From contig NZ_CP061291.1 of NCBI RefSeq assembly GCF_018687455.1, positions 1,364,001 through 1,428,000 on the forward strand: DNA of 64,000 nt, given 5' to 3'. Positions 44,212-53,595 of the stretch are shown piece by piece. Origin of the DNA: Polynucleobacter sp. TSB-Sco08W16. GTDB taxonomy: Bacteria > Pseudomonadota > Gammaproteobacteria > Burkholderiales > Burkholderiaceae. How positions within the stretch are numbered: position 1 is the stretch's first letter; each line of letters opens with the position of its first letter. A model generated the notes under the pieces. That model was given only the letters and a program-made list of their open reading frames with translations, searched no databases and was not told the DNA's origin. The position numbers and the translations under genes are program-made.

Positions 44212-45145
44212 TCTCTGGTAATTCCTTTTGAATAATCTTGAGGCCCGCCCTTAAAGCTTCTTGATATCGTTCGCGTTCGGCTTTAATGGTTTCGGCAGTC
44301 CAAGGAAAAAACCCTTCGCCTGTTTTCATACCAAATTTTCCACTGGCTACACGCTCACTCAAGCACTTAGCAATATTCGGAGAGTTGTTGAGCGATGGAT
44401 AAATCGTCGCGCCCCCTGCCGCATGCACATCCAGGCCAGCGTGATCTCTTTGCATTGCTGGACCAGCAGCGATATACCTGAAGCCAAAGCCAAAGCGCAC
44501 TGCTTTATCAATATCTTCTGGAGTGCAGATGCCCGCATCCACCATTGCAAAAGCCTCACGTGACAAGGCATGTTGCAAACGATTGGCCAAGAAACCAGGC
44601 AAGTCTTTTTTCACAGTCACTGGCACCATGCCGCAAGCTGTCATTAGTCTAGTCAAGCTATCACCAACCATCGGTGAAGTTTTCTCGCCATACACAACTT
44701 CTACACAGGGAACTAAATGGGCAGGCATGAAGAAATGCAAACCAATCATACGCGCAGCAGTTTTTAATCCGCTCGCAATTTCACTAATTGGAAAGCTAGT
44801 GCTATTACTAGCTAAAACTGCTTCAGGTTTTGCATACTGCTCTAACTTCGCAAACAATTCTCGCTTGATATCTAAGCGCTCTGGCACACATTCAATTACT
44901 AGATCAATATCAGACCAATCTACCTCTTCTAATGAACCCGCAACAGTCAGAAGATGAATGCGATGCTCGTAGCCGAGATCAGTCATCGTGTTTACAAAGT
45001 AATCTGGTAATAAAGCACGGCGCTCTGTAGTGGGCTCAACCACTTGAACTGCGCAACCACCACGAGCACAGACCGCGGCAACATCTGCACCCATGGTGCC
45101 ACCACCGACGATCACTACCTTGGTTTCTGCTGGGGTAAACAACAT
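44204..45145 (-). CDS. 3-hydroxyacyl-CoA dehydrogenase-family NAD enzyme
   Basis: NAD-binding 3-hydroxyacyl-CoA dehydrogenase fold of 313 residues without a hydratase domain. It shows the Rossmann motif VVIVGGGTMGADVAAVCARGG, IECVPERLDIKRELFAKLE, and ASNSTSFPISEIASGL followed by GLHFFMPAHLVPCVEVV. This short form is shared by L-gulonate 3-dehydrogenase, carnitine dehydrogenase and small hydroxyacyl-CoA dehydrogenases. The ATG at 45145 (AGGAG upstream) is chosen over the 18-residue longer frame. It is divergent from the second 2-hydroxyacid dehydrogenase gene, suggesting shared control. Confidence 0.85.
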   Translation of the reverse strand: MLFTPAETKVVIVGGGTMGADVAAVCARGGCAVQVVEPTTERRALLPDYFVNTMTDLGYEHRIHLLTVAGSLEEVDWSDIDLVIECVPERLDIKRELFAKLEQYAKPEAVLASNSTSFPISEIASGLKTAARMIGLHFFMPAHLVPCVEVVYGEKTSPMVGDSLTRLMTACGMVPVTVKKDLPGFLANRLQHALSREAFAMVDAGICTPEDIDKAVRFGFGFRYIAAGPAMQRDHAGLDVHAAGGATIYPSLNNSPNIAKCLSERVASGKFGMKTGEGFFPWTAETIKAERERYQEALRAGLKIIQKELPEIK

Positions 45146-45229
45146 GACATATTCTCCTAAGTGGGGGGACTTTTTAGAAAAAATCCTCTTACAATGCAAT
45201 CATTATTCCAATAAAAAATAGAGACAGAC

Positions 45230-46159
45230 ATGATCCCCGTCAATTCGGTGCTGCAGGTCGGCCATTTCCCTGAAATTATGCAGGCGGAAATTGATCGCCG
45301 CTTTACACCAACGCGCCACATGGATCTCACTGCGCCTCCTCCCGCAGGCAACTTTGAGGCGATCTTGATTCGCTCCAATACCAAGCTGCCAGAGGCCCTA
45401 GTCAAACAGATTCCCGGCGTTAAGCTGGTATCTACTTGTGGCGTAGGCTATGACAACCTCCCGCTGACATACCTAAAAGAAAGCGGCATTAAAGCGACCA
45501 ATACGCCAGGCGTTCTCAATGATGCTGTATGCGAGCTCGCTATTGGCATGATGCTGAGCTTAATGCGCCGTATCCCTGAATCTCAGGACTATGTAAAGAG
45601 TACTGCCTGGTCTAAGGCACCCTTCCCGCTCACAACCACCTTAGCAGGTAAATGTGTTGGTATTGCAGGCATGGGCCGTATTGGCCAAGACTTAGCAAAA
45701 CGCTTGGAGCCTTTTAAAGTGAAGCTCGCTTACTCAGGGCCAAACCCCAAACAAGTGCCCTATACCTATTACAAAGATGTGAAAGATTTGGCGACTGCTT
45801 GTGATGTTTTATTTTTGGCTTGCCCAGCAACAACTGATACGGATAACTTGATAGATTCCGCTGTACTTGAAGCCCTTGGCTCGTCATCTTATTTAATTAA
45901 TATTGCCCGAGGGAGTGTCGTAAATGAGGCTTCACTTTTATATGCACTGCAACATAAAAAGATCGCCGGCGCAGCATTAGATGTATTTAATAATGAACCT
46001 AATCCCAATTCTGCCTTTTTAGAATTGGATAATGTTTTATTAACGCCGCACATTGGGAGCGCTACCTCAGAAACACGGATAGCCATGACCAACTTAGCCG
46101 TAGATAATTTAGAAGCTTTCTTTACACAACAACCACTTCTATCAGAAGTTCATTATTAA
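45230..46159 (+). CDS. D-isomer-specific 2-hydroxyacid dehydrogenase (second copy)
   Basis: 309-residue NAD(P) enzyme: CVGIAGMGRIGQDLAKRLEPF (Rossmann), Arg in INIARGSVVN, Glu in DVFNNEPNPNSAF, His in LTPHIGSATSE. It is clearly distinct from the copy at 36455. The N-terminal half has VSTCGVGYDNLPLTYLKESGI, close to glyoxylate/hydroxypyruvate reductases. It opens the plus-strand run 45230-50173 with a 12-base gap to the DapA-like gene. Confidence 0.9.
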   Translation: MIPVNSVLQVGHFPEIMQAEIDRRFTPTRHMDLTAPPPAGNFEAILIRSNTKLPEALVKQIPGVKLVSTCGVGYDNLPLTYLKESGIKATNTPGVLNDAVCELAIGMMLSLMRRIPESQDYVKSTAWSKAPFPLTTTLAGKCVGIAGMGRIGQDLAKRLEPFKVKLAYSGPNPKQVPYTYYKDVKDLATACDVLFLACPATTDTDNLIDSAVLEALGSSSYLINIARGSVVNEASLLYALQHKKIAGAALDVFNNEPNPNSAFLELDNVLLTPHIGSATSETRIAMTNLAVDNLEAFFTQQPLLSEVHY

Positions 46160-46171
46160 ATCGGAGTCAGA

Positions 46172-47098
46172 ATGACCATCACTTTGCATCCCTCAACTTT
46201 GCCGGCAGTGCTCTCGCCTGTATTAACGCCATTTATGGCAGACGGCAATCCAGATGCCCAAAAATTACTGAAGCAATGTAAGTGGTTGGAATCCAATGGT
46301 GTTGGTCAAGCAATCTTTGGTACTAACTCAGAAGCCAACTCCATGTCTGCTCCGCAAAAGATGAGCACCTTAACCGCACTGATTGAAGGCGGTTTAAATC
46401 CAGCACATATGATGCCGGGCACAGGTGCATCTTCCATTGATGCCACCGTTAACATGACGCGTCATGCAGTCAATCATCAATGTGCTGGCGTGCTGATGTT
46501 GCCACCGTTCTACTACAAAGATGTCAGCGACGATGGACTGTTTGCCTACTTCTCAGAAGTAATTCAAAAGGTAGGCAGCTCCACATTGCAAGTTTATTTG
46601 TATAACATTCCACCTGTCACCAAAATTAGCTTTAGCCTCTCTCTGCTAGAGCGCTTGACTAAAGAATATCCAAACACCATCGTTGGCATGAAAGATAGCT
46701 CTGGCGATTGGGCTTACACCGAATCGGTTATCAAACTGTTGGCACCCTCTGGTTTCCGCGTCTATGCTGGTAGTGAAGTCTTCCTCATGCGCGCCCTGCG
46801 TGCTGGCGGAGTAGGCTGTATCTCTGCGACCGCTAACGTCAATCCAAAAGCAATTGCTGATTTAGCGGCCCACTGGAAAGACGCCAATGCGGATGAGCTT
46901 CAAGCGGGATTGGATCAAGTACGCGGTATATTCGCCAAATACCAAATGATTGCTGGTATGAAAACTGCTGTAGCTCACTACAGCAAAGATCCAGAATGGT
47001 TACGGGTTCGCCCACCACTCATGCAGCTCAACGCTGATCAACAAGCGCAGTTACTGAGTGAACTCAAGCAAATTAACTTCAGCATGCCCGGTCTTTAA
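46172..47098 (+). CDS. DapA-family aldolase/dehydratase
   Basis: Class I Schiff-base (beta/alpha)8 barrel of 308 residues. It has the general-acid Tyr144 in YNIPP and the Schiff-base lysine at Lys174 in GMKDSSGDW. The usual GTTGE motif of true dihydrodipicolinate synthases is replaced by GTNSEANS, so it is a paralogue acting on another 2-oxo acid (KDG-aldolase or dehydratase-like). It lies in an operon with a hydroxyacid dehydrogenase and a TAXI-TRAP transporter, and near an enolase-superfamily enzyme. Exact reaction open. Confidence 0.88.
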   Translation: MTITLHPSTLPAVLSPVLTPFMADGNPDAQKLLKQCKWLESNGVGQAIFGTNSEANSMSAPQKMSTLTALIEGGLNPAHMMPGTGASSIDATVNMTRHAVNHQCAGVLMLPPFYYKDVSDDGLFAYFSEVIQKVGSSTLQVYLYNIPPVTKISFSLSLLERLTKEYPNTIVGMKDSSGDWAYTESVIKLLAPSGFRVYAGSEVFLMRALRAGGVGCISATANVNPKAIADLAAHWKDANADELQAGLDQVRGIFAKYQMIAGMKTAVAHYSKDPEWLRVRPPLMQLNADQQAQLLSELKQINFSMPGL

Positions 47099-47133
47099 TC
47101 CATATATATTAAAAAGATAAACAGGAGACATCC

Positions 47134-48084
47134 ATGAAACTACTTAAAGTCATTGTGCTATCCCTCAGCTTTTTGTGGGCTAGCGCACAAGCGCAAAATA
47201 TTTCAATTGCGACTGGTGGCACTGGCGGCGTTTACTACCCTATGGGTGGTGGCTTAGCCTCTGTTCTTTCGAGCAAAGTCCCTGGGATGTCTGCAACTGC
47301 CGAGGTAACTGGCGGCTCAGTAGATAACCTAAATCTCATCGGCACTGGCAAGCCTTATGTTGGCTTCTCCATGGCAGATGCCGCGAAAGATGCACAAGTA
47401 GGAGAAGGCAAGTTTGCTGGGAAGAAAGTAGATCTGCGTACATTGGTTGTGCTCTATCCAAACTTGATGCATGTGGTTACTGTTGACTCAACTGGCATCA
47501 AGTCTATGAAAGATTTAAAAGGGAAGCGCATCAGTACAGGCGCCCCTGGAAGTGCGACAGAAGTGATGGCATTTCGTTTGCTAGAGGCAGCTGGCTTAGA
47601 TAAAGATAAAGACGTTAAACGTGAGCGCTTAAGCGTTGCGGAATCTGTCAATGCCGTGAAGGATCGCAAGATTGATGCATTCTTCTGGGTAGGTGGCTTG
47701 CCAACTGCTGCTGTTACTGACTTAGCCAATACTCCAGGGACCAAAATCGTCATGGTTGATACAGGCGATGAAGTGGCCTCTATGAATAAAAAATACGGCA
47801 ACCTATACTTCGTGGCTAATATTCCAAAAGCAACCTACAGCGGCATGGCTAAAGACAATAAGGTTGCAGCTGTTGCCAACATCCTAGTAGTCAATGCCAA
47901 TATGCCCGAAGATCAGGCATATAAGATTGTCAAAGCCATGTTTGATAACAAGCTAGAGCTAGTGCGCACTCATCAAGAGTTTATGAATGTCAGCCTAGAT
48001 AATCAGAAGACCAAAGCAACGCCGATTGATTTTCACCCAGGCGCTTTGAAGTACTTCAAAGAAAAAAATGTCAAGTTGAACTAA
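47134..48084 (+). CDS. TAXI-type TRAP transporter solute-binding protein
   Basis: Periplasmic ligand binder of the TAXI branch. The signal peptide (1-20) ends AQAQ, and the mature start ISIATGGTGGVYYPMGGGLASVLS is the family signature. ISTGAPGSATEVMAFRLLEAAGL and AFFWVGGLPTAAVTDLA follow. The 316 residues match. Shine-Dalgarno AGGAGA is clear. A 13-bp hairpin separates it from the permease gene, which could let the binder be made in excess. Confidence 0.94.
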   Translation: MKLLKVIVLSLSFLWASAQAQNISIATGGTGGVYYPMGGGLASVLSSKVPGMSATAEVTGGSVDNLNLIGTGKPYVGFSMADAAKDAQVGEGKFAGKKVDLRTLVVLYPNLMHVVTVDSTGIKSMKDLKGKRISTGAPGSATEVMAFRLLEAAGLDKDKDVKRERLSVAESVNAVKDRKIDAFFWVGGLPTAAVTDLANTPGTKIVMVDTGDEVASMNKKYGNLYFVANIPKATYSGMAKDNKVAAVANILVVNANMPEDQAYKIVKAMFDNKLELVRTHQEFMNVSLDNQKTKATPIDFHPGALKYFKEKNVKLN

Positions 48085-48089
48085 GACTA

Positions 48090-48120
48090 CATAAGGGGTG
48101 AGTAAATCTCGCCCCTTATG
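48090..48120 (+). promoter_or_regulatory. Intercistronic hairpin between TAXI binder and TRAP permease
   Basis: Thirteen-base arms (48090-48102 and 48108-48120; one G-U pair) around a TAAAT loop. There is no T run after it, so it looks more like an mRNA-stabilising stem than a terminator. Confidence 0.65.
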
Positions 48121-48160
48121 CTTTAGGGCTGTAAATAAATATAAAGATATAGGTTGAGAC

Positions 48161-50173
48161 ATGAATCAAAACGTTATAGATAACGAAACCCAAGAAAAAT
48201 TAGATGCCTTCATCAAGCAGGAAGAAGGCGACTCGAATGACTACAAGGGTCTATTGGCTAAATTTATTACCCTGGTTGCAGTTGGAATGTCCTTATTCCA
48301 CCTGTATGCCGCTTATTCGATTGTGCCAACCCAAGAGTTGCGCGTAATCCACGTAGCACTCGTTCTGTTTTTAGTATTTTTGAGCTTTCCGATTGCTACA
48401 CGTTTTAAAAATCGTCTCATGCCATGGGATATTGTCTGCGCCCTAGTGTCAGTAGCAATTGCTTATTACATCCTGAGTGGCGGCGATGATTTCATGGATA
48501 GAAACACCGCCCCAAATTCAACTGATGTCATGGTAGGAATTGCTTTAATACTGCTTATTCTAGAAAGCGTAAGGCGCACCAATGGCATGATTTTGGTATC
48601 CGTCACCGTTCTATTTTTGCTATACGCATTATTTGGTAATTATTTGCCTGCGCCTTGGACTCACAAAGGCTACGATCTCGATCGCTTAGTCGGATACATG
48701 TACATGACCCTAGAAGGTATTTACGGTACTGCGGTGGATGTCTCGGCAACCCTGATTATTTTGTTTACTATCTTTGGCGCCTTCTTGCAATTTACTGGCG
48801 CAGGTAAGTTCTTCATTGACTTCTCTTTTGCGGCCATGGGCGGCAAATCCTCTGGTGTTGGTAGAACAATTGTGATGTCCTCATTCTTGTTGGGTGGACC
48901 ATCAGGCTCCGGTGTGGCAACAACTGTCACAGTAGGCTCTGTTGCAGCGCCTATGCTGGAAAAGGTTGGTTACGAGAAAAATGCAGCAGGTGGACTGTTA
49001 GCTGCAGGTGGTTTAGGTGCCATCATTTCGCCACCAGTATTGGGTGCTGCTGCATTCTTGATTGCAGACTTTTTAAAGATTTCCTATCTAGACGTCCTCT
49101 TGATGGCTAGTATCCCAACTATCTTGTTCTACCTTGGTTTATTTGTCATGGTAGAAATTGATGTACGCAAGTACAACATGAAGAGTATTCACTTTGAATC
49201 AGCTGAGTCTGCGTGGCAGCTCACCAAAAAATACTGGTTCCACTTCTTCTCTCTCATCTCCATTGTGGTATTCATGTTGATGGGATTCTCACCAGTGATG
49301 TCAGTATTTTGGGCAACCATTGTTTCGGCACTGTCCAGCATGCTCAGAGAAGACACCGCCATTATTCCTTGGGCATGGTTTAAAGGTAAAGAGCCAATTC
49401 TTTCTGGGCTCTACAACTCCAACCTTACCAAAGCCTTGGCCTCCGGCTCTACTGGCGTCCTAGCAATTGCGGCTACTTGCGCGGGTGCAGGCTTAATTGT
49501 GGGTACGGTAACCCTTACTGGGCTTGGACTCAAATTTAGCTCCATCGTGATTCAGTATGCAGGTGGCTCACTCTTGCTCACGACGATCTTTACAGCACTT
49601 GTAGTCTGGGTAGTTGGTCTTGCAGTACCAGTAACAGCCTCTTATATTATTTGCGCGGTGATTGCTGCACCCGCCTTAATTAACTTAGGTGTGCCTGCGT
49701 TTGCTGCGCACATGTTTATTTTCTACTATGCTGTTTTATCTGAGGTATCCCCTCCGACTGCACTCTCACCATTTGCAGCGGCAGCAATTTGCAAAGGGAA
49801 TCCCTATAAAACAACTTTACAAACGTGGAAATATGTTGCGCCAGCCATTTTGGTTCCCTTCATGTTTGTATTGGATAAATCCGGTGTGAGCTTGCTGCTG
49901 ATGGGATCAACCGAGGCTCTTGAAAAGGCAGACTGGTTGCAAATTGCTTGGGTCTCCTTCACAGCAGTAGTTGGAATCATTTGCTTGGCTGGCGGCTTGC
50001 AAGGCTGGTTTATTGAGAAGACCAAAGTATTTGAACGCATTCTGATGGTGGTATCTGGAGTTGCTCTAGCCTACCCATCCACTGAGGCCGATTTGATTGG
50101 CTTTGTTGGCTTTGGTTTGGTGTTGATCACACAGACCATTAGGCACTTCAAGCTGCATCCTAGAACAACGTAG
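48161..50173 (+). CDS. TRAP transporter fused 4TM/12TM permease
   Basis: 670-residue inner-membrane protein with both the small DctQ-like and large DctM-like parts in one chain, the usual form in TAXI systems. A cytoplasmic N-terminus of about 50 residues precedes the first helix (about 37-60). The DctM core carries GGKSSGVGRTIVMSSFLLGGPSGSGVATTVTVGSVAAPMLEKVGYEKNAAGGLLAAGGLGAIISPP. It follows its binding protein on the same strand and is closed by a strong terminator at 50203-50239. Confidence 0.94.
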   Translation: MNQNVIDNETQEKLDAFIKQEEGDSNDYKGLLAKFITLVAVGMSLFHLYAAYSIVPTQELRVIHVALVLFLVFLSFPIATRFKNRLMPWDIVCALVSVAIAYYILSGGDDFMDRNTAPNSTDVMVGIALILLILESVRRTNGMILVSVTVLFLLYALFGNYLPAPWTHKGYDLDRLVGYMYMTLEGIYGTAVDVSATLIILFTIFGAFLQFTGAGKFFIDFSFAAMGGKSSGVGRTIVMSSFLLGGPSGSGVATTVTVGSVAAPMLEKVGYEKNAAGGLLAAGGLGAIISPPVLGAAAFLIADFLKISYLDVLLMASIPTILFYLGLFVMVEIDVRKYNMKSIHFESAESAWQLTKKYWFHFFSLISIVVFMLMGFSPVMSVFWATIVSALSSMLREDTAIIPWAWFKGKEPILSGLYNSNLTKALASGSTGVLAIAATCAGAGLIVGTVTLTGLGLKFSSIVIQYAGGSLLLTTIFTALVVWVVGLAVPVTASYIICAVIAAPALINLGVPAFAAHMFIFYYAVLSEVSPPTALSPFAAAAICKGNPYKTTLQTWKYVAPAILVPFMFVLDKSGVSLLLMGSTEALEKADWLQIAWVSFTAVVGIICLAGGLQGWFIEKTKVFERILMVVSGVALAYPSTEADLIGFVGFGLVLITQTIRHFKLHPRTT

Positions 50174-50202
50174 GGTTTAGTAGCAAGCTTACTAATGACT
50201 AG

Positions 50203-50239
50203 AAACAATCAAGCCCGCATTAGCGGGCTTGATTGTTTT
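50203..50239. terminator. Two-way terminator after the TRAP permease
   Basis: 14-base arms ACAATCAAGCCCGC / GCGGGCTTGATTGT around a four-base loop, with T/A runs on both sides; placed between convergent genes. Confidence 0.92.
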
Positions 50240-50253
50240 AGGACTTGATAGAT

Positions 50254-51387
50254 CTATGCAATCTTGGTCCACGGAGTTTTGCCAGCGTATTTCTTAATAG
50301 CAGCTTCATCAAACTCAAATCCAAGTCCTGGCGTTTGATGGAGAATCAAATCGCCATTCTTAAAGGTGAGCTGTTTATTAATTAATCTGCGGAAGTTCAA
50401 TACTTGATCATCCAAGAAGAATTCCACAAAACGGGCATTCGGGGTGGCTGCTACCAAAGGAGCATGCAAGTCATGCATCCAATGGGGGCATACAGTAATC
50501 CCTTTAGCATCGGCATATGCTGAGATACGACGCCATTCAGTAATGCCGCCACAGACAGCCGCATCCGATTGCAAGATCGCTGCGCCACCTGCATCAATCA
50601 ACTCCCTGAAACGCCAGCGGCCTGCCTCCATCTCACCAGTAGCCACATTAATCTTAGTTTGACGAGCTAGAGCAGCATGTAAGTCAATGGCATCTGGTGA
50701 AAAAGGTTCTTCAATCCAGTAAGGGTTATAAGCTTCAAAACGTCTTACATACTCAAGCGCTGTTGGTAAATCGCGCCATGCATTATTTGCATCTAGTGTG
50801 AGCAAAATATCATCGCCAATAGCCTTACGAGCAGCCTTCACGCGATCTTCTTCTTCCGCAGGAGATAAGCGCCCCACTTTCATTTTGACCGCTTTAAAGC
50901 CCTGTTTTACATAGGCCTCCATTTCTTTACCCAGTTTTGCAGGCGTTTTACCTTCAAGGTAATAGCCGCCACTGGCGTAAGCAGGTACGCGATCATCCAC
51001 TACTGACCCTAAATAATGATGAAGTGGTAGACCTGCAGCGCGGGCATTGAGATCCCAAAGCGCAGTATCTAAGATTGAGATGCCACGCATCACTGCACCG
51101 CTGCGGCCTTGCAAAATGGATTCGTTATACATCTCCATCCACAAGCCTTCGCTACGATGGCTGTTCTGCCCAATCAGTTTAGGCGCCAGTAATTGCTCCA
51201 CAGCCAGCTTGGCAATATCACCACCGGCGCTGCCGACATAACAAAAACCAATGCCCTCATTACCATCTTTGCCACGAACTTTAACCAAGCAATAGTGGCG
51301 CTCAGACACGGTACGGGTTGAAAACGAAGTCACCTTGTCTAAAGGCACTGCAACTGAAGCAACTTGCACAGATTCGATGATCGGCAT
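50254..51387 (-). CDS. Mandelate racemase/muconate lactonizing-family enolase
   Basis: 377-residue enolase-superfamily enzyme that abstracts the alpha proton of a carboxylate. Expected residues are in place: Lys168 and Lys170 (KMKVG), metal ligands Asp199, Glu226 and Glu252, Asp275 in LQSDAAVCGG, and His302 in CPHWMHD. The KxK plus His-Asp dyad is the mandelate racemase subgroup pattern, typical of sugar-acid dehydratases and racemases. It converges on the TAXI-TRAP operon, so it probably acts on the acid brought in by that transporter; the substrate cannot be read from sequence. Confidence 0.9.
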   Translation of the reverse strand: MPIIESVQVASVAVPLDKVTSFSTRTVSERHYCLVKVRGKDGNEGIGFCYVGSAGGDIAKLAVEQLLAPKLIGQNSHRSEGLWMEMYNESILQGRSGAVMRGISILDTALWDLNARAAGLPLHHYLGSVVDDRVPAYASGGYYLEGKTPAKLGKEMEAYVKQGFKAVKMKVGRLSPAEEEDRVKAARKAIGDDILLTLDANNAWRDLPTALEYVRRFEAYNPYWIEEPFSPDAIDLHAALARQTKINVATGEMEAGRWRFRELIDAGGAAILQSDAAVCGGITEWRRISAYADAKGITVCPHWMHDLHAPLVAATPNARFVEFFLDDQVLNFRRLINKQLTFKNGDLILHQTPGLGFEFDEAAIKKYAGKTPWTKIA

Positions 51388-51551
51388 CTGAACTCCTTAT
51401 TGAAAAAAATATTGTAGTCAGTATTGAAATAGAAATACTCAGTTAGGGCCAAGAATAGGGGTATTAAAGCTGGGGGTCGCCCTAGCAAGGGCTAATTTAT
51501 TGCAGCACAACAAATTTCCCCGGGGTGGGGTTCACATTATTAGATAATTGC

Positions 51552-52985
51552 ATGGTGAATAAAAAAGTCAGCACCCATCATTGGCTCGTAAAAGGAGCTC
51601 TCATTCTTTTGGGATGCACATTCCTAAGTCTAGGAAGTGTTGCTCAAGCACAAACTAGCCAAAGCTCAAAATCCAATCAGGCTCGCAAAAAAGTCCTTGT
51701 TCAAAATACAAAGCAAGTTGGCTTTAAAGACAAGTCTGCGGGCGTGGGCACAAAATCAAGCAGCATGAGCTTGAACCCTTCACTCTTTCAAAAGAAAGAT
51801 CCTAGCGAGCTGATGCTTGATAGCGATGCCAATCTCGACTATCGGGTGACGCAAGGATGTCTGCGCCGTAACTTCAATGAAGACAACCTGCCATCGAGTG
51901 TTGGTATTGATAATCGTCAATTTGCCGAGTTCTTCAAAAGTCAGACCAAGGGATTTTTTGACCGTATGCGCGGGGATTGCATTCCCTATGCAGCCGCATT
52001 TACTACACGTAATCGCTTTGACTCATTGAGCATCATGAATGGTCCGATTTTGGATAGCAAAACAGAAGTATGGACATTCACACCGTCAGCCTTCGGCGGA
52101 TTTTTGGTGCAACAAGATTTCTTAAGAAATGAGTCAAAGAATCTCACTGAAATCCGTGTGCCCTTAAAAGAGGTTCTATATGACCCTCGTAAGCTAGGCG
52201 ATAAGTTGCCAGTTGAACTGGTTTGGGAACTCAATTCCATCATCAAGCAAATTTACCCTGAAGATAACAACTCACTTGAGAACACCAATAGCATTGTTCG
52301 TTTGATTGTGGATTTCGGAGATCGGGAGCGCTGGGCACAAATTTGGGCTGTCGAGATTATTGATCCAGCCAACAAAGAGGTATTTGCGAACGCATTCTGG
52401 GTTGAGCGTAATGAACTACCGGGTGGATTTTTCACTGGCAACGGGGAATCCTTAGAACGCTCGTTCTGGACCAATCCACTGAGCTATCGACGCATCTCTC
52501 GGGGAGTGGGTATGGTGCGGGCTGGCAGCGCTAAACGTTCCAAGAGTAATGCCGCTGTTGCACAACCAGCCCCAACTAAACAGCGCTACCGCGCCCATAT
52601 GGGAATCGACTATGCGGCACCCATTGGCACCCCAATCTTTAGTGTGGCTAATGGCAAAGTAGTCCATCTTGGCTTTAGCGGCGCATTTGGTAATCTGATT
52701 GTTCTAGAGCATCCCGGTGGTTATCACACCTATTACGCCCATTTGAGCAACTACAACACTGAGCTTGAGTTAGGCAATGAAGTACGGCGTGGCCTTGAGA
52801 TTGGGTACGTTGGAACTACGGGCCGCTCTACCGGACCGCATCTTCACTTTGAACTTCGAAAAGATGGCATATACGTTGATCCGTATGCATCCAAAACCCA
52901 ACTCGACCTATGGTCTATGCGTGATAGCGAGAGCGGTCAATTGACTAGAGAGGTTTTGCTTTTAGGAAGTCCAGTCCTTAGATGA
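51552..52985 (+). CDS. M23-family peptidase (LytM-like) with a large N-terminal domain
   Basis: Secreted or membrane-bound peptidoglycan endopeptidase-like protein. A signal or anchor segment spans about residues 13-34 and is followed by a low-complexity Ser/Lys region. A 250-residue domain of unknown fold precedes the C-terminal M23 domain with HMGIDYAAPIGTP (HxGxD metal site) and GPHLHFELRKDG (HxH), both zinc motifs intact. The ATG at 51552 is taken instead of the GTG at 51525 because it places the signal normally; no strong ribosome site precedes either. 477 residues. Confidence 0.85.
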   Translation: MVNKKVSTHHWLVKGALILLGCTFLSLGSVAQAQTSQSSKSNQARKKVLVQNTKQVGFKDKSAGVGTKSSSMSLNPSLFQKKDPSELMLDSDANLDYRVTQGCLRRNFNEDNLPSSVGIDNRQFAEFFKSQTKGFFDRMRGDCIPYAAAFTTRNRFDSLSIMNGPILDSKTEVWTFTPSAFGGFLVQQDFLRNESKNLTEIRVPLKEVLYDPRKLGDKLPVELVWELNSIIKQIYPEDNNSLENTNSIVRLIVDFGDRERWAQIWAVEIIDPANKEVFANAFWVERNELPGGFFTGNGESLERSFWTNPLSYRRISRGVGMVRAGSAKRSKSNAAVAQPAPTKQRYRAHMGIDYAAPIGTPIFSVANGKVVHLGFSGAFGNLIVLEHPGGYHTYYAHLSNYNTELELGNEVRRGLEIGYVGTTGRSTGPHLHFELRKDGIYVDPYASKTQLDLWSMRDSESGQLTREVLLLGSPVLR

Positions 52986-53012
52986 TTGCTGGAAATTAAG
53001 TTCTGGTACTTG

Positions 53013-53050
53013 ATAAAAAAATAGGGTCCAATTGGACCCCATTTATTTTT
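53013..53050. terminator. Two-way terminator between the M23 and uspA genes
   Basis: GGGTCCAATTGGACCC palindrome between an A run (T run for the minus strand) and a TTTATTTTTT tract; serves both convergent genes. Confidence 0.9.
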
Positions 53051-53067
53051 TACTACCGATTGACCTA

Positions 53068-53508
53068 TTAGCCGAGTACTAGAACCGGTAGCTTGGAATG
53101 CACAATCACTTCATGAGTCTCACTGCCCAACAACACGCCTTTAATACCGGTGCGTTTGTGTGAAGCCATCACGATAACATCGGCTTTAGCTTTTTTAGCA
53201 CCATCCAAAATACCTTCGGATAGATTCGAGTTTTGAATGTGCAAGGATTTTGCTTTAATGCTGGCGCCGAGCGCGGTAGCAGATTTTTTGAAGACATCTT
53301 TAGCGTACTCAGCACAAGCATCCTTATGCTCTTTCGCAGAAACACCGTAAGCCATAGTGCTGTCTGAATATACGAGGGGTGGCATTGGATCAGAAACATA
53401 AACCAAAGTCACCGCAGCGCCGTCAGCCTTAGCAAGCTCAGCAACCTTTTTTAAGGACTTTTTGCTGACATCTGAACCATCTACCGGTACTAATAAATGC
53501 TTAAACAT
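53068..53508 (-). CDS. Universal stress protein, UspA family
   Basis: 146-residue cytoplasmic alpha/beta protein. The ATP-binding form is suggested by HLLVPVDGSDVSKKSLKKVAELA at the N-terminus and the C-terminal VIVMASHKRTGIKGVLLGSETHEVIVHSKLPVLVLG, where the G-2x-G-9x-G(S/T) motif is nearly complete. It probably responds to starvation or low oxygen. It has its own promoter region in the 87-base gap to the divergent DUF2177 gene. Confidence 0.92.
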   Translation of the reverse strand: MFKHLLVPVDGSDVSKKSLKKVAELAKADGAAVTLVYVSDPMPPLVYSDSTMAYGVSAKEHKDACAEYAKDVFKKSATALGASIKAKSLHIQNSNLSEGILDGAKKAKADVIVMASHKRTGIKGVLLGSETHEVIVHSKLPVLVLG

Positions 53509-53595
53509 ATAAACCCCTTTTAAATTGAACTACTGGCCTGATCTTTCCATCATAATGCTTATTATTAGCCTATAAAAGCTCAAAAGGTAACTTAA

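Noticed and set aside
51479..51492. GCCCT-AGCA-AGGGC hairpin before the M23 gene, considered as a terminator
   Set aside because: Only a 5-bp stem, no T run, and no upstream plus-strand transcript that would need ending there.
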